64,000 nt of DNA. Origin: Symsagittifera roscoffensis. Taxonomy: Eukaryota; Xenacoelomorpha; Acoela; Convolutidae. Location: NCBI RefSeq assembly GCF_963678635.1, contig NC_087069.1:40157331-40221330 (forward strand), in the 5' to 3' direction. A program made the translations under genes and the position numbers. Shown here piece after piece: positions 22,738 to 32,282 of this stretch (the stretch's first letter is position 1; the number at the start of each line of letters is the position of its first letter). A model generated the notes under the pieces. That model was not told the origin of the DNA. It ran no database searches and saw nothing but the letters and a program-made list of their open reading frames with translations.

Positions 22738-23720
22738 AATTTTAGCCTTCATCCTAGATCATCTGAAAAATTCACAAAAGAAAAATAAAAAATAGCAAAC
22801 TTCTTCAAAACTGTTTAAAACCCTATTAAATTTTTGCACCAACAATTAATTAAATATAATACCAATGCAGTAAATTAATTTATAAATTTTTCCCCCACAA
22901 GCAGTAAATCTAATAATGATGAAAATTTGTAACTTAATTTTCCCCAACAACTAGCAGTAAAGATAAAATTCTATGTAGTAAATTAATAAGAAGCAAATAC
23001 AGTACTAACCTTTTGCTATTTTCATTCACTCGCACAAGAATTCTATCCAAACTCGCACAGCTCGCCCACGAAGAATTGTTTAAAATAATGAATTTCAGTT
23101 TCAAGCTTTCACACTCGATAACTCTAACACAAGATAACACGTTTCAAACTTTCCTTTAACCCGGTTGGAAAGGAATTATATACAAAACAAAACTAACCAA
23201 TGCAGCTTACAAAACACCACAACACATAGCATAACAGCATGACTAAGAAAAGGAAACCAACGGTACCCAAACCGGATTAACCCAGTTTAAAACTGGATAA
23301 TTTATTCTTTTGAAGACTATTATAAAGTCTAAAAAAGAAATAATAAAACACAAAAAAGTCGAAAGACAAACCCATACCACAAACAATTTGATTTTTGAAA
23401 AAAGGACACAACCAACAAAACATAAGAAAAACCACAACAAACCCAACATAAAACGTTGTCACATAACAGGACCTCTCGCAAAAACCGCATGCAATCATAC
23501 TCCCACTCCTGGCCTAACCCACCAGGAAGGACGTCCTGAGCATGCTCTATAGCCGGCCTAACCCACCGCGCTACATCCACGCTTTGTGACCATACTTCTA
23601 TTTTTAATAAGAGCTACTCAAGGGTGAGTAACTCTTCAAAATAACTGAACTAAAACAAAAAGCTTTTGTGAAAACAACTAACTAAAATCATAATTAAAAA
23701 ATATTAAACTAATAAAAGTT
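22738..23720 (+). other. Element 1 3' region
   Basis: Mostly AT-rich with no sense ORF. A GC-richer island near 23490-23580 contains the 13-mer GGCCTAACCCACC twice (23511-23523 and 23555-23567) and short inverted repeats. It may be captured foreign sequence. Confidence 0.4.
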
Positions 23721-24197
23721 TTATAAAATGTAAATTACATTATGCAATACATAGATCAGAATACAACACCAAGGACGAACATCCAAAGACAAAACGACCC
23801 TACTACACTCGAGAAAGAATGGCCAACTACAATCAATATGCCTCCCACAATCACAACTCAAAGGATTTAGAGTACGACTTGACTTCGCAGAAAAGGACTT
23901 CATTGAACTAGACCAATGACCACCTCGATGTTCAAGTATACGTACAGATTCGAGTAACCAGGCATCCCCTCCACGCACAATCTCCACGCCATTCCCAGAC
24001 AAGGTCAAACACAAAGAAGTTCTCACCAATGAAACAGAAAAACCTGACATAGCCAACCATTCTGAAATCAGATTTGAGTTTGTTGCGAAAACCCAGTCGT
24101 TGTCTTGAGAAGACACAACGATTGAATCTGGGACTTCTCTAATAAGAAAACCCAGAAGAAATAAGATGTTCGCCAAATACCAACGTCCATCATCCAT
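23721..24197 (-). CDS. Antisense ORF near Element 1 3' LTR
   Basis: 158 aa on the strand opposite to all other Element 1 genes, ATG at 24197, 53 nt inside the 3' LTR boundary. Its N-terminus has a hydrophobic run (about residues 7-20) that could serve as a signal peptide, and the C-terminal half holds a Cys-x-Cys-Gly motif. The DNA here is less A-biased than the rest of the element. Antisense ORFs near the 3' LTR are known from some large plant LTR elements. No homologue is recognised, and it could be a chance frame or a captured host exon. Confidence 0.3.
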   Translation of the reverse strand: MDDGRWYLANILFLLGFLIREVPDSIVVSSQDNDWVFATNSNLISEWLAMSGFSVSLVRTSLCLTLSGNGVEIVRGGDAWLLESVRILEHRGGHWSSSMKSFSAKSSRTLNPLSCDCGRHIDCSWPFFLECSRVVLSLDVRPWCCILIYVLHNVIYIL

Positions 24198-24242
24198 CTT
24201 TTGAATTGCAGAAAGACTATTCTAAAAAACTCTGTAAAACCC

Positions 24243-24249
24243 GGATGGG
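24243..24249 (+). other. Candidate polypurine tract, Element 1
   Basis: GGATGGG directly before the 3' LTR TG. It is short and contains one T, but sits where plus-strand DNA priming must start. Confidence 0.45.
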
Positions 24250-24658
24250 TGGAACCTGATCTAAACTACATTTATGATTGGATAAATTAGATATTTTACC
24301 AATGTAAAGTATTTAATATTAACCAATCATGATCCATCTAACTAACAATCCACTTATTTGTAAGTGCTGAAATTACTTGTAATTTCAGCACCAGAGAGAT
24401 TTGAATTTAACTTAGAAATTAGTTGAACTCTCCCGAGTACTTCAGCAGCCGCAATAAACCAGTATACCCTAGATCTATTGAGCCTAGCAGAGACTAGTTA
24501 AACAACCTGAGACTAGATAGTATAAGAGTAAGATTAGGATCGGTATTAGACTAAGAAGTTGCACGAATCTATCCGGCCGAAAATAAGATAGCGTGACGAG
24601 CAGACGGTGTACCCTATCCGAAATTACTCTATGAGTTATACCCATCGGTCCTAACTCA
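24250..24658 (+). repeat. Element 1 3' LTR
   Basis: 409 bp, matching 5745-6154 except for one single-base indel and one substitution. Followed by CAAG (24659-24662), the second copy of the target duplication. Confidence 0.93.
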
Positions 24659-24662
24659 CAAG

Positions 24663-27411
24663 TTTGATTTGAATTATATGGACAAAATAATTAAAAGGTG
24701 ATTGTTAAAACACGTTTTTCGAATTGTGTTGATTTCAGGCAAAGATGATGATTACAAAACTTGCTGAGAATTTTATGAAATATCATATGACGCAATTTTT
24801 TAAGCAAAATTAGGGCCTAAATTTTTACCTCAGAAACGAAACAATTTTGACGTCTTTAGTCGAAAAAAAATTACGCCAAAACTGCTGGTTCATTTTTTGA
24901 CAAAATTATCCAAAAAAGCCTCCTAGAAAGTACACAAACGTCAAGAGAGATATAATCCCCGCAGAAAATCTGAGAATTGTTTTTAAGTACAAAAAGTGTT
25001 CTAAAAAATGAAATTCAGACAAAAATATATTTACTACAAAAAAATTGAGAAGATTGCATCCTCCTTAGTTTTTGTCGGGATGCAAAGGACGCTCACTTGA
25101 ACAAAAAATTTGTCAGCAATTGAACGGGTACTTTTGGTGTCAGTTTTCATTGACTAAAAAACATTTTTGCAACAATATTTGCTCCATGATATTTCTATTG
25201 AAATAGTAAGCAGTTTTTGTTTTCATAATTTTTCTTTAAAATTGGCAAAATTAAAAAAAATGTGTTCGGAACGACATGCTCCTTACTGATAATCGGAAAA
25301 AAGGCGCAGATCTCTATTTGAAACTAGAACTCACTAATTGAGACCATTTCTGACTGAAATGAGATAAAACAACAAAATATCATTGCTATACAAGTTGGAT
25401 GCAACATTACTATATACCGAGTATTTCCTTAGCGGTAGAACACAATTCGCAATTCAGACGCTCTAAAAACCAGTTAGTTTTGAGAATCAGCAGAAAGGAA
25501 GACCCCGTATGATCAACAATTATCACGCACCTAAAAAAAATTGCGAAAACATTACTTGACCTACTCCCAGTGCACTCTCGCCAGCAGTTGCCGAAAATGT
25601 GGCGCGGAACTTTTGCCTTCCCGATGTTATCGAGCTTGCCTTGTAGATTTTTCTAGTTGTTCCTCATAACAGCCGTTTTAAATTTTGAACCGAAATTTTG
25701 TGTTAGAAAAAACAACTTTTCCTTGGCTTTATCCTCTCTTTTTAATGCACTTTCGGTTCAAAATTGAACCAGTTTAAAAATTTTCAGTCCGATATAAAAG
25801 TCATTAAAAAACACTCAAACGTTAAGATATTTAAACATAGCTTACGTTCCATAATTAATGCAAAAACTGCTTCACTCGAATTTCACCGTTGCTTCATGTA
25901 TAACAGGTCAAACTGAGAGTTACAGACGATCCATCAGCGCAACACGAGAACTAATGATATCCTTGTCCTATGATGTAAAATACATCCACTTAAAGTCCAA
26001 TAGCAAATCTTGAGACAAAGATATTATGACTCACACGGGACAGCCCTAACCAGCTAAAAAAAACAAGATTTAAATTGAAATGGCATGCTCAAAATTGAGA
26101 ATAAAACCATCAAGAAGATTTTGATGTTAATAATTTTTTTTAAATTTCTTTTCGTTACCACAAGCAGAGCTTACCTCAAAAAAAGTTTTACATCAAAATC
26201 TTGCGAACTTTTTTGAACTTTTTTCCTCGTTCGTACAAGTTCTAATGCCCAATGCATGATTAGCCATTAAGAGTTATTTAACTTCAAAAAAAAACTAAAA
26301 ACTGCCAGAATTAAATTTTTTATTATTAGTAGTCGCCAAACTAATATTTAATATCCCCAAAGGCGCGGTTTTTTCGTAGAATTCAACCTTATTTATATTA
26401 AGCGGTTTTGCCTTTTCATACGAGTGGGGAATAGTTTTAGTCTCCAACCTTGGAAAAATGCTGGTTCAAGGTAATTCGCTAGAAAATTAGACGAGTTTGA
26501 GCAAAGTTCTAAGAACCTTTTTTTCTTTTTAAACAATTTTTAACTTAAAAAAAATTGGTTCAAAGTTGGCTGTACTAAATTGTAGCTAAAGAAACGAGGA
26601 AACTTCGAACCGAAATTTCAGTGAAAAACTTTTATGAACAATAACCTCATTCGTTTGGGAAACAAAAAAATCTAATTGACGCAATGCCACAGTGTCTGGA
26701 ACAACACGTTCCCTCTTGATAATCAGAAAACAAAGACCCAGTTCTTTATCTGAAATTAGAACTCAAAACTTCAACCGTTTCTGACTGATATAATATGCAT
26801 TAAATACTAACCATTTTAGCTGCATTCACCCTTGTTGTAAACCAACTATTTATTTTTAACTATAAGACACAATTCAAAATTTACTCTGATAAACCAGTTA
26901 CTTTTGAGAATCAGTAGAACAGGAATGCTGCTCTGATCAAGAATGATCACGCACCCAAAAAATTGGGATTGATCAAAACGTGTGTTAAAATTCGAACTTC
27001 TTTCATTTTGTCCGCATAATTTCAACCAGCACTGTATACAATATACTTTGTGTCATTTCAAGTCAAAATCATCCTGCTGGAAACCAATTCGAGCAATAAG
27101 ACTGCTCATTAAAGTTCATTACATTGGATTTACCAATTGATCCATGAAATTTTTAAGTAGTTCGTTTGCAGAGTTTTTTTGCGGGAAAATATTATTGACA
27201 AGCTTGTTTCATTGAGATGAGATATTTGAATGAGCCTAATCTTATGGCCCTCGGAGATTTTTATTATCTCGAAAGAGTTGTTTGGAGATTTGGTAAAACA
27301 GACGACAAAAGTTTTTAGGAACATATCGGGAGCTATATTTTTGAGTTGAAGTTTTCTGAAGTTTTCTACACTCTTGAGTTGAAACTTTTTTGATTTTTGA
27401 AGCTAAAGCTT
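24663..27411. other. Intergenic AT-rich DNA between Element 1 and the dispersed repeats
   Basis: No gene is supported. A diverged direct repeat of about 300 bp is visible: roughly 25258-25560 and 26690-26990 share blocks such as the one around TTTGAGAATCAG and ATCACGCACC in the same order. This looks like an old non-coding element. Confidence 0.45.
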
Positions 27412-27952
27412 AACAAGACTGCTCGTATCAGGGCGAAGCCCTGAATGTTCCGACTGCCTTTTGAGGTTTATGGAGCAGCAATAACATAAAAAAAAATTAA
27501 ATGAAGTAAAATAAAATGAATTTTTCTTTTATTTTAATTTGAATTTTTTTTGAAAGTCAACCCCCCCCCCCCCCACAATCCCTCTAAAGCACAAAATGAT
27601 AAATTTGGCTCCTTGTAACAAATCAATTAAGGCAAATAAGCTTCGTTCAACCAATTTGGAACAATTTCTAAGACGGATTAAAACTCCGCTTACGCGTTAA
27701 TAGCGCGAATTATATCGCGCGTTAATTGTCCCAAATTGGTCAAAATGGCAATCTTTAAATCCTCACAACCTTACGAAAAATGATCACAGGTGAAATATCT
27801 TTTCAAATTTAAGCTCAGGACAACAATACCTTTTGAATGATGTAAAAAAAAATCCGTCAAAAATGGCTAGTTAAAAAGTCGAAATTTGTCTGAAGAAAAA
27901 AAACCCACCCCGAGCACAAATATTCCGTTACTTTTGTATCGAAAGTCGGAAC
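27412..27952 (+). repeat. ~540-bp dispersed repeat, copy A
   Basis: Begins AACAAGACTGCTCGTATCAG followed by a small palindrome (CAGGGC-GAA-GCCCTG), contains an ACGCGTTAATAGCGCG core and ends GAAAGTCGGAAC. It directly abuts copy B. GTTCCGACT near the start and AGTCGGAAC at the end are inverted. A C run lies near 27560. It has no coding capacity and is probably a non-autonomous element. Confidence 0.8.
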
Positions 27953-28251
27953 AACAAGACTGCTCGTATCACGGCGAAGCGCTGTATGTTCCGACTGCCT
28001 ATTAAGGTTTATGGAGCAGTACTATCATTAAGAAATTAAAAGTAATAAAACAAAATGAAATTTTTTTTTAATTTGAAATTTTTAAAATAAAAATAATCCC
28101 CCCACACGCCATATAAAGTACAAAAGGATAGATTTCGCTACTTGTAACAAATCAACTATGGCAAATAAGCTTCGTTAAACCAATTTGGAACGATTTCTAA
28201 GACGGATTAACTCTCCGCTTACGCGTTAATAGCGCGAAATATATCGCGCGT
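27953..28251 (+). repeat. ~540-bp dispersed repeat, copy B (left part)
   Basis: Same start as copy A. It is interrupted after GCGCGT by Element 2 and resumes at 52711, so 27953-28251 plus 52711-52949 rebuild a full repeat. This dates Element 2 as younger than the repeat. Confidence 0.85.
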
Positions 28252-29136
28252 TGTGCCATTCTGCCAGATGACACAGCATAACCTTCCCGCGACAGAAATA
28301 AAAGTGACTAAAGGCCTTATGAACAGAAAAGTGTTGCGACGGAGGGTCAGAATGTTCTAGAATTTTTATTTTTAAAATTTCGATCGGAAGAAGAACATTT
28401 CTGAGAAATAGAAAAAAGACGGCCATTTTGAATAAAAAAGACGAAAATCAGAACAACGATAGAAATTGTGAAGAACGGTTGTATCAGAGACAGAAAAACA
28501 CGGAGCCTCTTATCGTGGCAATAACACACGATAAGGACCTTAGTGACAGATATTTGTGGAGACGGAGGCTTCAGTGGGGGGAAGAGAAATACCACGGAAC
28601 CCTCCCGGGACACGAAATATAGGAGATAAGAGTGTTATCTCAAGAAAATCACGGGAGCGGAGGCTTGGTCCCCCAGAGACTGTTATATGTGAAGGGACTG
28701 GGTAAACTAACTATAACAGCTGCTGTAATGTCCTAGATCTTAATTAAACACCGATATTATTTGATATTTCAGGACATGAGTAGATAGAAAAAGGAAAGGG
28801 TCAATCCATCTCCAATGGATTTAATATAAAACTGTCACACAAAAACATATAAAAATAGGTGGTTCGAGCCGTGTTTTTAATGACAATCACGTAGTCTGAG
28901 GATCCGAGACTCAGCTATGTGGTTGTGTTCGCATGCAAACGAAAGCTGATCAAAAGTCGTTTGACTGATGGCCTAAAAATGGTAACTTTTTACTTTGCCC
29001 TAAACAGACCAGAAAATCAACTGGCAAGGTCGAGACGGTGAAAAACGAGTAGAATTAAGGTAACTGACGCCTGCCAGTCGTTGATAGGTACTTTTTCTAC
29101 GCTCCGTCGCTGTGTGATATTTGGGCGAATGTTACA
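28252..29136 (+). repeat. Element 2 5' LTR
   Basis: 885 bp, TGTGCCATT...GTTACA. It contains a GGAGGGT motif (28341), a CCCTCCC motif near 28600 and a TATA-like box at 28848. Short ORFs inside it are repeated in the 3' LTR and have no recognisable product. Confidence 0.96.
28848..28857 (+). promoter_or_regulatory. Candidate TATA box, Element 2 LTR
   Basis: TATAAAAATA, also at 52422-52431 in the 3' LTR. It lies about 290 nt before the LTR end, so an RNA start near 28880 would be expected if it works. Confidence 0.4.
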
Positions 29137-29148
29137 TAGACGTTTTTA

Positions 29149-29166
29149 TGGCGCTCCTGGGTGGGC
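29149..29166 (+). other. Candidate primer-binding site, Element 2
   Basis: TGGCGCTCCTGGGTGGGC begins 12 nt after the 5' LTR. The TGG start fits a tRNA 3' CCA, but the gap is longer than usual and I cannot name the tRNA. Confidence 0.35.
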
Positions 29167-29213
29167 CTGTTAAAGGCATGAAACCATCATGATCAGCAAG
29201 CGTTTCAGCGACG

Positions 29214-29281
29214 TACCCTCCGCTCCGGGCGTATGCCCGAGTTAGAGGCCTTAATGACCGTTATTGTACTAGGGGGAAGGT
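29214..29281 (+). other. Element 2 leader hairpin module 1 (degenerate)
   Basis: Starts ACCCTCC and ends GGGAAGGT, 68 nt. The right arm is degraded compared with modules 2-5, but the centre keeps the GTTA..CTTAATG core. Confidence 0.5.
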
Positions 29282-29285
29282 GCGT

Positions 29286-29352
29286 ACCCTCCGTCTAGTG
29301 CAATTTAGCTTTTTAACTTAGTTAACACCGAAAATTCCGGGGGCCGGAGGGT
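29286..29352 (+). other. Element 2 leader hairpin module 2
   Basis: Exactly 67 nt from ACCCTCC to GGAGGGT, a perfect 7-bp outer stem. The centre contains a second inverted repeat (TTAACT/AGTTAA). Confidence 0.7.
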
Positions 29353-29672
29353 TAGGTGGGAAATCTAGAGCCCGCTTGTCCTGAGGTCCCAGGACCAGAA
29401 ACAATTAAAGAGAAAGCGTAAAACCAAACAAAAATAGTGTATAACCAAGGAAAAGCCAAAAATAAATTTATTTAAAAACAAAAAAGTACAAAAAACAGTA
29501 AAAAAAAAAAAAAAAAAATCCAAAAAAGACCAAAAACAGTAAAAAACATAAAGTGACAGTTTATATGTTATTTCCGGACGAGATGTGATCTGACCTTCCT
29601 ATTTGTTGTTGTTTCAGATTGATTTATATCGTTTCTGATAGAGAGATTGTGTGTTTTGGTGAAGGGTTGGGT

Positions 29673-29739
29673 ACCCTCCCTCGAGTGTAATTTGAGTGTT
29701 TAAGCACGTTAATGGTGATTTTGCCGGTGACCGGAGGGT
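29673..29739 (+). other. Element 2 leader hairpin module 3
   Basis: Exactly 67 nt with the same 7-bp outer stem. The centre contains TTTAAGCACGTTAA, a variant of the shared core. Confidence 0.7.
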
Positions 29740-29898
29740 AGAGTGGCAGGCTGATCAACGTGTTCCACACTCAACAGGGACATCAAGGACAACATCCGCA
29801 ACGACTGTTGGGTATCGTTGAAGCAATTTTAGTATCGTTCGGGTACTATTTCCTTAAAACTTAAGTGGTGGGGGGCTCGATTGGCGCGGTCCGATTGT

Positions 29899-29965
29899 AC
29901 CCTCCATCGATTACAAATTTCCGAGTTAAGGGTCTTAATTCGGATATTTTGGTGCAAAGGAGGGT
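29899..29965 (+). other. Element 2 leader hairpin module 4
   Basis: Exactly 67 nt with the same outer stem. The inner hairpin is the clearest of the set: CCGAGTTAAG pairs with CTTAATTCGG (one G-T pair) over a 3-nt loop. Confidence 0.7.
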
Positions 29966-30375
29966 ATAGTACTATTCATTAACGACTATTAATAGATTAT
30001 TATCCTTATTATATATTACTTATCTCCTCAATTAGATCCAAAAAACACCCAATTTTGTCGAAAATCATCGATTTTCGATCAAACTGTAGACCCCCAAATT
30101 TTTGGATATCCGAGCTTTTCCGAACAACAAAAAGCTTTTATATAGGGAGTAGCTACGTAGTTCGATCCCCCTAACTAAAGAAACTGCGTGAGAAAAGACT
30201 CAGTAGAAGTTGGAAAAATCCAGAATTTTTCGACCAAAATTTTGATAATTTTCTGTATTTTGTCAATCTGTTTTGGGGATCGAGTTTTTGAGTTTTTAGA
30301 GTTAGAGCAATAAAATTTTTTGCGTTAGGAGCGTGCTAGCATAACGTGCTCGGTTACTAGAGAAATTTTTGGGTA

Positions 30376-30442
30376 ACCCTCCGAGTAGCTCCGTGGATAG
30401 AGCTAACGACTTAAGGTTTGGAAAAGGAAGGAATCGGAGGGT
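30376..30442 (+). other. Element 2 leader hairpin module 5
   Basis: Exactly 67 nt with the same outer stem. Just inside is TAGCTCCGTGGATAGAGC, which resembles a tRNA D-arm (A-box), but no T-loop follows, so it is tRNA-like at most. Confidence 0.65.
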
Positions 30443-30775
30443 CCAAATTTGATAGTTTTTGGCCAAATTTTTGTTTCTAAACCAATTTTGGTCCGGTTTT
30501 TTGCATTATTCCAGTGCCGTACAGGGCTACTACGCTCATTTCAAGTATTTTTAGGCACTTTCGACCGGAATTGCGAAAAAAGTCTTTCAGATCCTATACA
30601 GGTGGTGAAAAAGGCCATTTTGACGAACGCGTTTTTGGCGATTTCTCAAAGACTAGTTATCCGATCGGGATAATTTTGGTACCATAAGTCGACGTTTTTG
30701 ACCACTTTTCCGAATCGCAACCGTTTTTGGGTTGATTATTTCGGAAAAGAAAAATTTTTTTAGAATTTGTTGGTT

Positions 30776-30805
30776 CGGAGGGTCCAAGTAACGGGCAACC
30801 CTCCG
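30776..30805 (+). other. Short inverted GGAGGGT/ACCCTCC hairpin in Element 2 leader
   Basis: CGGAGGGT and ACCCTCCG form an 8-bp stem around a 14-nt loop. The arms are in the reverse order to modules 1-5. Confidence 0.65.
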
Positions 30806-30945
30806 AGCGGCAGAAAATTTTATCAAAACATCTTTTTATTCAACTGGGAAGGTTGACCGTGTCAGCCAACCTAGTTTTAAGTCAAGTAGACCGCTTTCAG
30901 AGGCTTTACTGCGGTGATTTAACCCTTTTTCTTGATTTTGGGGGA

Positions 30946-31309
30946 ACCCTCCGAAGTGACCCTCCGGAGTCAGCTAAGCCCTTTAGCAACCCTCCTTAGT
31001 GGAAAATTTCCACGAGATCACCCTAAGAGGTTGAAACAGCTCCCCCTAGAACCCTTAGCTTGTTTTGACGCTTTTTAAAGCTAGTAGGAGAACCTTCCAA
31101 GTGAGATCAGAAAATTTGAAAATTTTGGAGGTACCCTCCGAAGTGACCCTCCGGAGCGTATTAAGCATCTTATTGACCCTCCTTAGTAAATTTAGGGGGA
31201 CCCTCCGAAGTAACTTGGGTGATTAAGATACCCTCCTAAGTAACTTGAGTGATTGAGGTACCCTCCGAGGTAACCCTCCGGAGTGTCTTAAACCTTCTAG
31301 CGACCCTCC
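30946..31309 (+). repeat. ACCCTCC direct-repeat array in Element 2 leader
   Basis: Eleven forward ACCCTCC motifs begin at 30946, 30959, 30989, 31133, 31146, 31176, 31200, 31230, 31260, 31273 and 31303. They form three diverged copies of a composite unit: ACCCTCCG, then ACCCTCCGGAG 13 nt later, then a TTAA- or TTTA-containing stretch, then ACCCTCCTT about 30 nt further, with a shorter variant between the second and third. The arrangement resembles an array of protein-binding sites or packaging elements more than coding sequence. Confidence 0.8.
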
Positions 31310-31519
31310 TTGTAAGAGACTTGAGTAAACCTTCTGTGGCAATTTGGGAAACGGAAAATATCCATTTAATAAGGATCATATTAGGATATTAGGCGTGCTT
31401 ATCAGGATCAGAAGAACCCATTCTGACCCGGAAATTCGTGATCAACTTTGGATTCTATATTGGGTGTATTAGAAGTACCCGAACAAAAATTTTTTTTGAT
31501 TGTGATTTTGGTTGAGTGG

Positions 31520-31884
31520 TTGCCTTGAGCTACTTAATAGGAAAGTTCGGGCAATCCGGGAACAAATAAAGGAAGACCTCGGTGGGCGTATTAAGCAAAT
31601 ACACACCCACTTGAGAAGAAGAATTGTTCCCTACTCTCGTGCACTTGGAGCAGTCCGAGTGTGGGAGAGCTTTTTCATAGATTTGACGAATTTTCGACCA
31701 AGAGGTTGCCTTGAGCTACTTAGTAGGACAGCTCGGGCAATCGCAGGACACCCAAAAGCAGACCTCGGTGGGTGTATTAGGCAAATACACACCCACTTGA
31801 GAAGACTGTGTCCTGGGCTTCGTTCTCTCGGATCGTTCCGATTGGGGGAAGTCTTTTTCTTTAAGACTAAGTTTTATTTATCTA
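31520..31884 (+). repeat. Tandem duplicated structured RNA unit (186-nt offset)
   Basis: Unit 1 starts at 31520 and unit 2 at 31706, both with TTGCCTTGAGCTACTTA. Each contains a strong hairpin around TGGGYGTATT...AATACACACCCA. It is enclosed by a stem that differs in sequence but keeps pairing: GGGAACAA (31558-31565) with TTGTTCCC (31624-31631) in unit 1, and CAGGACAC (31744-31751) with GTGTCCTG (31808-31815) in unit 2. A frame without ATG spans both units because 186 is divisible by 3, but the compensatory stem changes favour an RNA role such as packaging, dimerisation or internal ribosome entry. Confidence 0.65.
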
Positions 31885-32282
31885 TTTCTGAATCATCACT
31901 GCTTTTTATCGAAGATTGTTTAATTTTAACAAAGCAGTGACTTGATAAATTGTGTGGCGATAAATTGATACTGACAAAAGGTCGCTGTCACCTGTAGGAT
32001 ATTCTTATCTGATTATCGATTGTGTTTTGTGTGTCGATTATATCTTGTGGAAACTTAGTGATACTGTTATACTATACAACCGGGTTGAGTTAGCATTATA
32101 TCAATACTGGGTAGACCCTGTGTGTAACTTTAGCTGAGTCACTAATTTAGTCGTGAGAGATCTAAGAGACATTTTGATACTGACGGAATCGAGTAGGCAG
32201 CGTTAAGTGATTTAACTAAATCTTGTTTGTGGTACGTTTGCATTGCCATCAAATTACGAATACTTTCATTTTGTACAAAACT

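Larger units (their letters stand above)
5745..24658 (+). mobile_element. Element 1: 18.9-kb retrovirus-like Ty3/Gypsy element with env
   Basis: It is bounded by direct LTRs (5745-6154 and 24250-24658) beginning TG and ending CA, and flanked by a CAAG target duplication (5741-5744 and 24659-24662). Gene order is leader ORFs, gag, protease, RT, RNase H, integrase, small membrane ORFs, Pro/Ser-rich ORF, glycoprotein, then another ORF. The coding strand is strikingly A-rich and G-poor. The LTRs differ by one single-base indel and one substitution, so insertion was recent, but gag-pol, env and the accessory ORFs contain frame changes or stops. Nearly 19 kb is very long for a Gypsy-type element; the excess lies mainly between pol and the 3' LTR. 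Confidence 0.92.

Noticed and set aside
28347-28622. Overlapping ORFs on both strands inside the Element 2 LTR (also at 51921-52196)
   Set aside because: They are in LTR sequence, overlap on opposite strands and match no domain; identical copies only reflect LTR identity.
30376-30442. Leader module 5 as a real tRNA gene
   Set aside because: A 7-bp acceptor-like stem and a D-arm-like string are present, but there are no T-loop consensus and no pairing anticodon stem.
31512-31940. 142-codon ORF across the duplicated leader unit of Element 2
   Set aside because: It has no ATG, and the stem changes between units preserve pairing rather than protein; the RNA-structure explanation is better.
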